Below are positions 8,493-14,633 of a stretch of 27,036 nt of DNA, one piece after another. The position numbers and the translations under genes were made by a program. Origin of the DNA: Bacillota bacterium (GTDB taxonomy: Bacteria > Bacillota > Clostridia > Christensenellales > Aristaeellaceae); assembly GCA_023415715.1 (NCBI GenBank), contig JAEZJP010000252.1, positions 1 through 27,036 of the forward strand, written 5' to 3'. The notes under the pieces are model-generated. The model worked only from the letters and a program-made list of their open reading frames with translations, had not been told where the DNA came from and did no database searches. The stretch's first letter is position 1. Each line of letters begins with the position of its first letter.

Positions 8493-9323
8493 ATGGCCGG
8501 AAAGCGCTCTTCTGACGGCCCCAAAATACAGACCGGAGCATGGTTAACTACCTATGCGGATTTGATGAACAATCTTTTGGTGTTTTTCATGCTGCTGTAC
8601 GTAATGAGTGTAATTGACTTACAAAAATTTAAGAATTTAACTACCAGCTTTGCAGAAACTTTTTTGGGCGTAACTCCGGAAATCGTGTCCATTACACCTG
8701 GACCACCTTCTTCCGAATATATGAATACCTCAAGCCCATGGGTCACAGGCATGTCAACGCCTACTCCAATGCCCACCATAACGCCTGAAATCACCCCCGA
8801 ACAGGACACATCCATTGAGGAATATGACGCCCTTTTTGACAGAATCAATCTCCTGCTGGAAGAAAAGGGTTATGCGGATCAGGTAAGCGTAGAGAAAAAA
8901 GAAGATATCATCTACATGCGTTTCCGGGAAGGGGTATTCTTTTATGCCGATTCACCGGTGCTGAAAACAGAAGCTTATCCGATTATTGATACGATCAGCA
9001 ATATAATTATGGAATCCTATGATTTGATCGCAGGGATCGATATCAGCGGTCATACCGCCAAGGTTCGCGTTGATCCCCCCAGCAAAACCAACCTGTTTTC
9101 CTGGGATCTTTCTACCGACCGGGCGCTGAACGTTTTGAAGTACCTTGTTCAGCAATGCGATATGCCGCAGGAAAAGCTCTCGGTAACCGGATACTCCTGC
9201 AATCAATTATATGTTGAGGGCGATACTGAGGAATTTCTGGCTCAAAACCGGCGAGTCGAAATTCGCTTGTCCAGGAATAAGGCAGCAGATGCAGGTGCCG
9301 CTGTCGGGAGAGCAGCGCCATAA
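8493..9323 (+). CDS. motB: MotB, flagellar stator anchor (OmpA-like)
   Basis: MotB carries the ion-binding aspartate of the stator and anchors it to peptidoglycan. In this 276-residue protein the single N-terminal membrane helix begins GAWLTTYADLMNNLLVFF, so Asp23 is the expected ion-binding residue. A proline/threonine-rich linker (about 88-108) is followed by an OmpA/MotB C-terminal domain: FREGVFF, IDISGHTAKV as the counterpart of the peptidoglycan-binding GHTD region, LSTDRALNVLKYL, and NRRVEIRLS. An Asn-Asn pair follows Asp-Leu-Met where Thr-Leu is more usual. GGAG at 8481-8484 supports ATG 8493. It is the last gene before a strong terminator. Confidence 0.95.
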   Translation: MAGKRSSDGPKIQTGAWLTTYADLMNNLLVFFMLLYVMSVIDLQKFKNLTTSFAETFLGVTPEIVSITPGPPSSEYMNTSSPWVTGMSTPTPMPTITPEITPEQDTSIEEYDALFDRINLLLEEKGYADQVSVEKKEDIIYMRFREGVFFYADSPVLKTEAYPIIDTISNIIMESYDLIAGIDISGHTAKVRVDPPSKTNLFSWDLSTDRALNVLKYLVQQCDMPQEKLSVTGYSCNQLYVEGDTEEFLAQNRRVEIRLSRNKAADAGAAVGRAAP

Positions 9324-9416
9324 AAATAAGGCCGGAAAGCTAGATCCCAAGCATCCCTTGCCCTAACCTATTCTATTCTCATTGTACAGTGGAGTATTGC
9401 AAACCTTGGTCTATAT

Positions 9417-9453
9417 GAAAATGCCATGACAAGCCTGTCCTGGCGTTTTCCAT
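9417..9453 (+). terminator. Strong terminator of the fliD-motB operon
   Basis: GAAAATGCCA at 9417-9426 pairs with TGGCGTTTTC at 9441-9450 (one G-T pair). An inner GACA/TGTC stem (9428-9431 with 9436-9439) closes an AGCC tetraloop. The A-rich left arm and T-rich right arm allow function on both strands. It lies about 95 bases after motB. Confidence 0.8.
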
Positions 9454-9463
9454 TATTATAAAT

Positions 9464-9494
9464 AAAAAACATCATACAGGCCTATACCGGCTTG
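9464..9494 (-). terminator. Probable terminator of the HD-GYP/cheY unit
   Basis: Read on the minus strand, CAAGCC (9494-9489) pairs with GGCCTG (9482-9477) with one mismatch around a 6-base loop. A run of six T (9469-9464) follows seven bases later. It is weaker than the neighbouring hairpin at 9417 but correctly oriented for transcripts coming from cheY. Confidence 0.42.
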
Positions 9495-9569
9495 AGAAAT
9501 GCGATATGACAAAATGCGGATTCCTACAAACCTGTAATCCCTCAGCATATGCATGGATCTTATGGCTAT

Positions 9570-9935
9570 TTAGTGCCCGGCGGAGACTTTGACAAGCGTC
9601 TGGATGATGTGCTCCTCTCTGAATGGTTTTACAATAAAGGATTTTGCTCCGTTTATTATTGCTTCCTTGACCATACTCTCCTGCCCCATGGCGGATATCA
9701 TTACCACCTTGGCCGAAGGATCAAAAGCCCGAATGCCTTTAAGGGCTTCAATGCCCGTCATATCCGGCATGGTGATATCCATAGTTACAATATCAGGCCT
9801 TTGTTCCATATACTTATCTATGGCCTCCTGACCGTTTTTCGCATCATCCACTACCATAAATCCATTTTTAGAAAGAACATTCCGAATAGCAAGCCGCATA
9901 AAGGCCGCATCATCCACAATTAACACTCGAATCAA
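9570..9935 (-). CDS. cheY: CheY-type stand-alone response regulator
   Basis: This is a single receiver domain of 121 residues with no output domain. All phosphorylation residues are present: acidic pair Asp8/Asp9 (LIVDDA), phospho-acceptor Asp53 (TMDITMPDMTG), Ser81 (MISAMG) and Lys103 (IVKPF). Phospho-CheY binds the FliM/FliY switch and alters rotation. The TTG start at 9935 is chosen because GGAGGTA at 9947-9941 lies 5 bases upstream and the protein then begins MIRVLIVDDA. It follows the HD-GYP gene by 33 bases and is likely co-transcribed with it. A CheY role is favoured by the flagellar setting, but no cheA or cheW is visible here, so another kinase cannot be excluded. Confidence 0.88.
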   Translation of the reverse strand: MIRVLIVDDAAFMRLAIRNVLSKNGFMVVDDAKNGQEAIDKYMEQRPDIVTMDITMPDMTGIEALKGIRAFDPSAKVVMISAMGQESMVKEAIINGAKSFIVKPFREEHIIQTLVKVSAGH

Positions 9936-9968
9936 ACAAATACCTCCCTGTCTCGATAGAGTTCCACC

Positions 9969-11051
9969 TTACTTTTCAAAACCGATAACAGTCACATTTA
10001 AAAGCGAGGGATCATTATACAGATCCAGAACCTCCTGCACTGTATTATCCCCTTGCTCGTTTTTCCGGATCACCTTGATCTTGGGCCGCATCAGCCCATC
10101 TGAATAGTTATGGATCACCACACCCCGCAGCCCGTTGCTTAAGCGTACAATGCTGCCTAAAGGATAGGGTACGATCTTTTTCATAAATGTGGATACGACG
10201 GCCGGATCGAACAGAAGCCCTGAGTTGCCCAAGATATGTTCAATTGCTTCCGACGGCGAAAGCGCCACACGGTATGGCCGCTGGGATGTAAGCGCATCGT
10301 ACACATCGCTGATGGCAATGATCTTACCCTCTTGCGTTTGCTTGTTGGACGGCAGATGCAGCGGATATCCTGTGCCGTCATAGCGCTCATGATGGGTAAG
10401 AACCGCGACGATCGACTCGGCCGGGACCTCCCACTGCTTGCGCAGATAGTTGCTGCCAAGCGCGCTGTGCTGCTTCATCTGCTCATATTCCATATCCGTA
10501 AGGGCTCCCGGCTTGTTGATGATTTCCTTTGTAATGAATACCTTTCCAATGTCGTGCAAAAGGGCACCCATACCCAGCTTGTAAAGCCTTCGCTGATTCA
10601 TGCCTCCAGACATGCCCTGCAGTATAGATAGTGCCGCAACATTTACGCAATGGTAATAGGTGTATTCGTCAAATGTCTTGATATCAGCCATGTTCACAAG
10701 CGCATTCTTGTTTGCGATAAGCTCCTGTATAATTGCCTCAAGGTAATGCCGCAGAGACAAAAAGGAGGAGTACTGGCCGTCTTCATTACCGCCCTCCACA
10801 TGCTCAAAAAACGTTTTCAAAGCACTTACCGCATTGAAACGCACCCGCTTGCTGAGCAGCCCCATATCATCGGTCAGATCGGCCTCGCAATCGACGATGC
10901 ATGCTCCATCATGCTCAGTCAGTTGAAGCTTGGCAATATTGGAGGCAGTAAGAACATGACCGCAGGTTAATAGCAATTCGCCTTGCGGTCCTCTAAGATC
11001 CGATGCCAGAATCATTCCGGGCTTCAGATTGAGCGGTTTGACAAATAACAT
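9969..11051 (-). CDS. HD-GYP domain protein, probable cyclic-di-GMP phosphodiesterase
   Basis: HD-GYP proteins hydrolyse cyclic di-GMP, a second messenger that suppresses motility. With the start at 11051 the protein has 360 residues. A small N-terminal domain (about 1-60, LKPGMILASDL) is followed by the HD-GYP domain (about 125-295). All metal and signature residues are present: His166-Asp167 in LLHDIGK, His195, and HHERYDGTGYP at 220-230, and Asp249 in SDVYDALT. No membrane segment or receiver domain is visible. ATG 11051 fits the domain start; an upstream in-frame ATG at 11102 lies inside the palindromic element and adds a non-conserved 17-residue tail. The ribosome binding site is poor for both. 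It precedes cheY by 33 bases. Confidence 0.9.
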   Translation of the reverse strand: MLFVKPLNLKPGMILASDLRGPQGELLLTCGHVLTASNIAKLQLTEHDGACIVDCEADLTDDMGLLSKRVRFNAVSALKTFFEHVEGGNEDGQYSSFLSLRHYLEAIIQELIANKNALVNMADIKTFDEYTYYHCVNVAALSILQGMSGGMNQRRLYKLGMGALLHDIGKVFITKEIINKPGALTDMEYEQMKQHSALGSNYLRKQWEVPAESIVAVLTHHERYDGTGYPLHLPSNKQTQEGKIIAISDVYDALTSQRPYRVALSPSEAIEHILGNSGLLFDPAVVSTFMKKIVPYPLGSIVRLSNGLRGVVIHNYSDGLMRPKIKVIRKNEQGDNTVQEVLDLYNDPSLLNVTVIGFEK

Positions 11052-11073
11052 AACACCAGTCCATTTTCGTTTT

Positions 11074-11232
11074 ATACCAATGAAAAACCTGAATGCATCC
11101 AAAGCTGCAAGGCATTTTCGTACAAGACAAGGAGCCGGAGCGACGTGTAGTAGAGCTACATGGGGCGGAGGACGACGTAGTCTCGTGCGAAAAGACCCGC
11201 AGCGACGATGCGTTAAGGTTTCGAATTGGTAT
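11074..11232. repeat. 159-bp imperfect palindromic (MITE-like) element
   Basis: ATACCAAT at 11074-11081 and ATTGGTAT at 11225-11232 begin long terminal inverted repeats. The arms stay aligned for about 55 bases with only one or two small indels: AAACCT, GCATC, GCTGC, TTTTCG and AGAC occur in the same order in both arms. The arms converge on a central hairpin TGTAG/CTACA at 11146-11160, and the symmetry centre is at 11153. The inner flanks of the centre are G/A-rich on one strand and do not pair. There is no coding sequence. It may be a miniature inverted-repeat element or a large RNA/DNA hairpin. It covers the upstream region of the HD-GYP gene. Confidence 0.75.
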
Positions 11233-11265
11233 GAATACAGGAAAAACCCTGATTCCCGTTCACAC

Positions 11266-11305
11266 GGAAGCTAAGCAGCAAAGGTACGTTTGCTGCTTAG
11301 CTTCC
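11266..11305. repeat. Perfect 17-bp inverted repeat downstream of the flagellins
   Basis: GGAAGCTAAGCAGCAAA at 11266-11282 and TTTGCTGCTTAGCTTCC at 11289-11305 pair perfectly around the loop GGTACG. No T-tract follows directly on either strand, so it is not a canonical terminator. It may stop or stabilise flagellin transcripts, which arrive on the minus strand from 11480, or separate the flagellin and HD-GYP units. Confidence 0.7.
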
Positions 11306-11479
11306 ATGAACTGGCCAAGGGTCAGAACGCCACTCTATACAAATGAGGGACTGGAGATCCAGCGGGGCCGCTTCCCCTCAAGGCACAGGACCAAAGTTTT
11401 CATCAAGCGTCCTGACAGCGCTTTGCAGATAGCAAGCACCCGCCGGATCATAGGAACTGCTTTACAGAAACCCTTTAGC
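11306..11479. other. Non-coding stretch downstream of the second flagellin
   Basis: These 174 bases between the flagellin stop and the 17-bp hairpin hold no recognised gene. The minus strand has a 38-codon open frame (11451 to 11335) without a ribosome binding site, and a small GC-rich self-complementary segment near 11365-11377. It may be the 3' untranslated region of the flagellin mRNA. Confidence 0.5.
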
Positions 11480-12340
11480 TTACTGCAGCAACTGGAGCAC
11501 GCCCTGGGGCTGCGCGTTCGCCTGGGCCAACATCGCCTGAGCAGCCTGCAGCAGAATGTTGTTCTTGGTGTAGATCATCATTTCCTCAGCCATGTCCACG
11601 TCACGTACGCGGGATTCGGCGGCCTGCAGATTCTCCTTGGTGGTAGCCATGTTGTTGGAAGCATGCTCCAACTGGTTCTGCTGGGCGCCGTAGGCAGCAC
11701 GGGTCGTATTCACTTCGGTGATGGCGGCTTCAACCAGATCATTCGTCACACCGGCTGGATCTGCAGAAGCACCTGCGGCAGCGGCTGTTGCAGTAGTAAG
11801 GGCGTTCAAATCAGAAGTCTTTGCATCCAGGATGTCGACGTGCTGCGCTCCATCCTCACCATAGTAAATGGAAGCTGCGGTCGCGGTCCCGTCATTGTCA
11901 TCCAATGCGCCGCTTGTTACAGCCTGGTCGCCGAACACTGTCTGGCCATTGAATTTGGTATTGACATAGATATCTCCAATGGCCGTACCCAGAGCGCTCA
12001 TTTCAGCACCGATGTTGGCTGTGTCGTTGCTGCTGTAGGTCCCGTTTGTAACCTGCACCGACAGTTCCTTCAGGCGTACGAGCATGTCGGACACTTCGTT
12101 GAGGGCGCCCTCAGCCGTTTGAATGAAGGAGATACCATCCTGGGCGTTGCGGGTCGCCTGGGTGAGACCGCGGATCTGGCTGCGCATTTTTTCGGAAATG
12201 GACAGGCCCGCCGCGTCGTCCGCCGCCCGATTGATCCTGTAGCCGCTGGAGAGCTTTTCCATGGCCTTGTTGGTATTGATGGTGTTGGTGTTGTACTGCC
12301 GGTAGGTGTTCATGGCAGTAATGTTGTGGTTGATCCTCAT
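11480..12340 (-). CDS. fliC: Flagellin, second tandem copy
   Basis: This 286-residue flagellin is the main filament subunit. It contains almost only the conserved core. The N-terminal D0/D1 helices carry MRINHNITAMNTYRQ, LSSGYRINRAADDAAGL and QDGISFIQTAEGALNE. The C-terminal D1/D0 helices run from about residue 205 (NTTRAAYGAQQNQLEH) to the end, QGVLQLLQ. The central variable part (about 137-204) is very short. In D1 the residues corresponding to the TLR5 contact triad are kept (Arg89, Leu93, Gln96). Start ATG 12340 has AAGGAGG at 12355-12349. Its leader repeats that of the upstream copy, including a GGA-loop hairpin. Confidence 0.97.
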   Translation of the reverse strand: MRINHNITAMNTYRQYNTNTINTNKAMEKLSSGYRINRAADDAAGLSISEKMRSQIRGLTQATRNAQDGISFIQTAEGALNEVSDMLVRLKELSVQVTNGTYSSNDTANIGAEMSALGTAIGDIYVNTKFNGQTVFGDQAVTSGALDDNDGTATAASIYYGEDGAQHVDILDAKTSDLNALTTATAAAAGASADPAGVTNDLVEAAITEVNTTRAAYGAQQNQLEHASNNMATTKENLQAAESRVRDVDMAEEMMIYTKNNILLQAAQAMLAQANAQPQGVLQLLQ

Positions 12341-12348
12341 GTTTTTTT

Positions 12349-12386
12349 CCTCCTTGAATTTTTTCTGCGGGATTCCTTTCCCACAG
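12349..12386 (-). promoter_or_regulatory. Leader of second flagellin: GGA-loop hairpin plus Shine-Dalgarno (likely CsrA sites)
   Basis: On the minus strand CTGTGGGA (12386-12379) pairs with TCCCGCAG (12372-12365), presenting the loop AAGGAA (12378-12373). A second GGA lies in the Shine-Dalgarno AAGGAGG at 12355-12349. A GGA in a hairpin loop plus a GGA in the ribosome binding site is the two-site arrangement CsrA uses on the hag leader of B. subtilis. CsrA binding here is inferred. Confidence 0.65.
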
Positions 12387-12430
12387 CTTTACCCTAGTTG
12401 ATCTTGCTGAGAATCACTCAGGCTGCGGCA

Positions 12431-13282
12431 TTACTGCAGCAGCTGGAGCACGCCCTGGGGCTGCGCGTTCGCCTGGGCCAACATCGCCTGAGCAGCCTGC
12501 AGCAGGATGTTGTTCTTGGTGTAGGACATCATTTCCTCAGCCATATCCACGTCGCGTACGCGGGATTCGGCGGCCTGCAGGTTCTCCTTGGTGGTAGCCA
12601 TGTTGTTGGAGGCATGCTCCAATTGGTTCTGCTGGGCGCCGTAGGCAGCACGGGTCGTATTCACTTCGGTGATGGCATCTTCCACCAAGTCATTCGTTAC
12701 ACCGTCAGGAGTCGTTTTTGCATCGGCTGTTGCGGCGGTTAGGAGATTCAACGAAGTAGTCTTTGCATCCAGGATATCGACCTGCTGCGCTCCATCCTCA
12801 CCGTAGTAAATGGAAGCCGCGATTGCGGTCCCATCATTGTCGGCCAATTCGCCGCCTGTTGCCGATTGGGTGCCGAATACTGTCTGGCCATTGAACTTGG
12901 TGTTGACATAGATATCCCCAATGGCCGTACCCAGAGCATTCATTTCTGCGCCGATGTTGGCTGTGTCGTTGCTGCTGTAGGTTCCGTTTGTAACCTGCAC
13001 CGCCAGTTCCTTCATACGTACGAGCATGTCGGACACTTCATTGAGAGCGCCTTCAGCCGTTTGAATGAAGGAGATACCATCCTGGGCGTTGCGGGTCGCC
13101 TGGGTGAGGCCGCGGATCTGGCTGCGCATTTTTTCGGAAATGGACAGGCCCGCCGCATCATCCGCCGCCCGGTTGATCCTGTAGCCGCTGGAGAGCTTTT
13201 CCATGGCCTTGTTGGTGTTGACGGTGTTGGTGTTGTACTGCCGGTAGGTGTTCATCGCGGTGATGTTGTGGTTGATCCTCAT
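12431..13282 (-). CDS. fliC: Flagellin, first tandem copy
   Basis: This 283-residue flagellin lies directly downstream of csrA. Its N-terminal ~138 residues and C-terminal ~80 residues differ from the second copy by only a handful of substitutions, for example LVRMKELAVQ versus LVRLKELSVQ and MMSYTKN versus MMIYTKN. The short centre (about 137-201) differs more, with GTQSATGGELADND in place of GDQAVTSGALDDND and a 3-residue length change. Start ATG 13282 has AAGGAGG at 13296-13290. No convincing SigD promoter is visible in the 103 bases between csrA and this gene, so it may be read through from csrA or use a divergent promoter. The 44 bases between its stop and the next leader have no clear terminator, so both copies may share a transcript. 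Confidence 0.97.
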   Translation of the reverse strand: MRINHNITAMNTYRQYNTNTVNTNKAMEKLSSGYRINRAADDAAGLSISEKMRSQIRGLTQATRNAQDGISFIQTAEGALNEVSDMLVRMKELAVQVTNGTYSSNDTANIGAEMNALGTAIGDIYVNTKFNGQTVFGTQSATGGELADNDGTAIAASIYYGEDGAQQVDILDAKTTSLNLLTAATADAKTTPDGVTNDLVEDAITEVNTTRAAYGAQQNQLEHASNNMATTKENLQAAESRVRDVDMAEEMMSYTKNNILLQAAQAMLAQANAQPQGVLQLLQ

Positions 13283-13289
13283 GGTTTTT

Positions 13290-13328
13290 CCTCCTTGAAT
13301 TTATCTCTGCGGGATTCCTTTCCCACAG
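13290..13328 (-). promoter_or_regulatory. Leader of first flagellin: GGA-loop hairpin plus Shine-Dalgarno (likely CsrA sites)
   Basis: The minus-strand leader contains the same hairpin as the other flagellin: CTGTGGGA (13328-13321), loop AAGGAA (13320-13315), TCCCGCAG (13314-13307). A Shine-Dalgarno AAGGAGG (13296-13290) that also contains GGA follows. It lies about 60 bases downstream of the csrA stop on the same strand. Control by CsrA is inferred from architecture and gene order. Confidence 0.65.
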
Positions 13329-13385
13329 TTTTTTGCTAAAGCCGTTTTACCCGTACCTAGCAAAGCGGCCTATGCACAAAGGGAT

Positions 13386-13622
13386 TCATTTGGGCGAAAG
13401 CTTTTTCTTTAGGATTTCCAAAGCTTGCGCACCGCCTGACAAATCAGCCTCCAGATTGCTCTTTTCAGTATCCAGCACCTCGGTGCGCATAATCCGTACG
13501 CTTCTTGGGGCATCGATACCGACCTTGATCTTGTCTCCGCTGACCTCCAGGATGATGATCTTGATATCCTCACCGATCAGGATGCTGTCTCCGGGCTGTC
13601 TTGTGATGACCAGCATCCTCAT
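13386..13622 (-). CDS. csrA: CsrA, translational regulator
   Basis: CsrA is a small dimeric RNA-binding protein that binds GGA motifs and blocks translation of flagellin in Firmicutes. The 78-residue protein has the full family pattern: LVITRQPGDSILIG, EDIKIIILEV, VGIDAPRSVRIMRTEVL. The key RNA-binding Arg46 corresponds to Arg44 of E. coli CsrA. The C-terminal tail is somewhat longer than the ~61 residues of enteric CsrA, as is usual in Firmicutes. Its ATG at 13622 overlaps the fliW stop by four bases (ATGA), so the antagonist and regulator are made together. The target flagellin follows. Confidence 0.97.
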   Translation of the reverse strand: MRMLVITRQPGDSILIGEDIKIIILEVSGDKIKVGIDAPRSVRIMRTEVLDTEKSNLEADLSGGAQALEILKKKLSPK

Positions 13623-14056
13623 CCCGCCCTTTCCTGGTCGAACAGGCGGAAACGGACAGAATATTCAGGATTATCCAGCATGACCTGCATGCCCACGCGT
13701 TCTTTGAAATTGATCACCACGGGGCTCTTCAGGTTCACGGTGGTAAGGCCGATGTTCTCGGGAATCACGGCGATCACGAAAAAGTTCAACTGCTCAAGAG
13801 AATCAGCCTTCAGCTTCTTCATTGACTCCTCTGAAACGATTGGCGCATAGTCCTCCAGGAACAAAAAGGGATCGAGTATAATGAACCTTGGGGTTTGCGC
13901 CTGGACACTCTGCAATTGCATGATGCCCGCGTTTGAGTTGGTATCCAGTACCACAAACCGTTTGCTGTTTTCAAATGCGTATACCCCTTCAGGGAAATCG
14001 ATGATGTCCTCGTCCTTGACCGTCACAAAGTCATAATCCTTTGTGTGGATCAACAT
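13619..14056 (-). CDS. fliW: FliW, CsrA antagonist and flagellin assembly factor
   Basis: FliW binds free flagellin. When flagellin is exported, FliW is released and inhibits CsrA, allowing flagellin translation. The 145-residue protein shows the family features IIDFPEGVYAFENSKRFVVL, FIILDPFLF and the C-terminal NLKSPVVINFKERVGMQ. The ATG at 14056 is chosen because GGAGGAG at 14068-14062 lies 5 bases upstream; an in-frame extension to 14170 lacks family similarity. It overlaps csrA by four bases. Confidence 0.96.
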   Translation of the reverse strand: MLIHTKDYDFVTVKDEDIIDFPEGVYAFENSKRFVVLDTNSNAGIMQLQSVQAQTPRFIILDPFLFLEDYAPIVSEESMKKLKADSLEQLNFFVIAVIPENIGLTTVNLKSPVVINFKERVGMQVMLDNPEYSVRFRLFDQERAG

Positions 14057-14111
14057 GCTTTCTCCTCCCGGGCGCCAAAGCGCCGTATTCCCATGATTAA
14101 GTGGCTGGGGA

Positions 14112-14606
14112 TTACCGTTTTTCCACATGACATTCAATGGAATAGGGTACATAAGTAAACTCGAGTTCATGAGGTTTCCAGGATATTTCCACCTTGTCCC
14201 TGATAAAATGCATATTCAGCTCACCGCCGGTCCAGCTTGCCTTCGGCTTTGCCTCGGGCAGAAATGCAAGCACCGTTTTAACCGGCTCCCGGCCTTGTTG
14301 GACCGCAAGTTGGGAAATGCTAACCGCATCCGGACCCGTCATGGCGTTCTTTTGCTTGGTATACCGTCCGGCTGCATCCTGTGCGGCTTTCTTCCCCGCT
14401 TGAGCATTTTCCTGCGCCCGGGTTCGGATGCCCTTGAGACCAATGGAATCGAAAAACTGCCTGTTATCAAGCTCCATCCGCATGGGCTCACGCTTCATCT
14501 GCATACCTCCGCGTTCCACGGAGATCTGCATCTGCGCCGGCGTTGATTTGTACAAAAGCTTTGCCGGCGTGATCTCATACATCAGAAAAACTCTTTCGAT
14601 CCTCAT
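14112..14606 (-). CDS. yviE: YviE-like (DUF6470) flagellar-locus protein
   Basis: This protein of about 164 residues has unknown biochemical function. It is recognised by position and pattern: in B. subtilis yviE lies between flgL and fliW, exactly as here. The N-terminus MRIERVFLMYEITPAKLLY and TPAQMQISVERG suggest a beta-rich start. A Lys/Ala/Gln-rich helical middle follows (about 60-95), and the C-terminus (KASWTGGELNMHF to VPYSIECHVEKR) is beta-rich. No membrane segment or signal peptide is visible. The ATG at 14606 has AGGTGG 5 bases upstream; a GTG at 14615 overlaps that ribosome binding site and is less likely. It is likely co-transcribed with flgL, fliW and csrA. Confidence 0.8.
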   Translation of the reverse strand: MRIERVFLMYEITPAKLLYKSTPAQMQISVERGGMQMKREPMRMELDNRQFFDSIGLKGIRTRAQENAQAGKKAAQDAAGRYTKQKNAMTGPDAVSISQLAVQQGREPVKTVLAFLPEAKPKASWTGGELNMHFIRDKVEISWKPHELEFTYVPYSIECHVEKR

Positions 14607-14633
14607 CCAATCCACCTACATACGTCAATCCGG

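Larger units (their letters stand above)
11480..13328 (-). repeat. Tandem duplication of flagellin gene with its leader
   Basis: The block 12431-13328 (leader hairpin plus flagellin) is repeated at 11480-12386. Both units share the hairpin, the ribosome binding site and nearly identical 5' and 3' coding thirds, while the short central coding part differs. The pattern indicates duplication followed by divergence only in the surface-exposed part, or ongoing gene conversion of the ends. Confidence 0.85.

Noticed and set aside
11052..11102. N-terminal extension of the HD-GYP protein to an ATG at 11102
   Set aside because: The extra 17 codons fall in the palindromic element, lack a good ribosome binding site and are not expected before the LKPGM domain start.
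11335..11451. 38-codon minus-strand open frame downstream of the second flagellin
   Set aside because: It has no Shine-Dalgarno sequence and no recognisable product; it is more likely 3' untranslated sequence.
12407..12421. CTGAG/CTCAG inverted repeat between the two flagellins as a terminator
   Set aside because: The stem has only 5 bp and no T-run follows on the minus strand.
11093..13339. Long plus-strand open frames opposite the flagellin genes (11093-12397, 12398-12742 and 12866-13339)
   Set aside because: They are antisense shadows of two strongly supported flagellins. Their products repeat because the flagellins are duplicated, they have glycine/histidine-rich compositions typical of antisense frames, and they lack ribosome binding sites.
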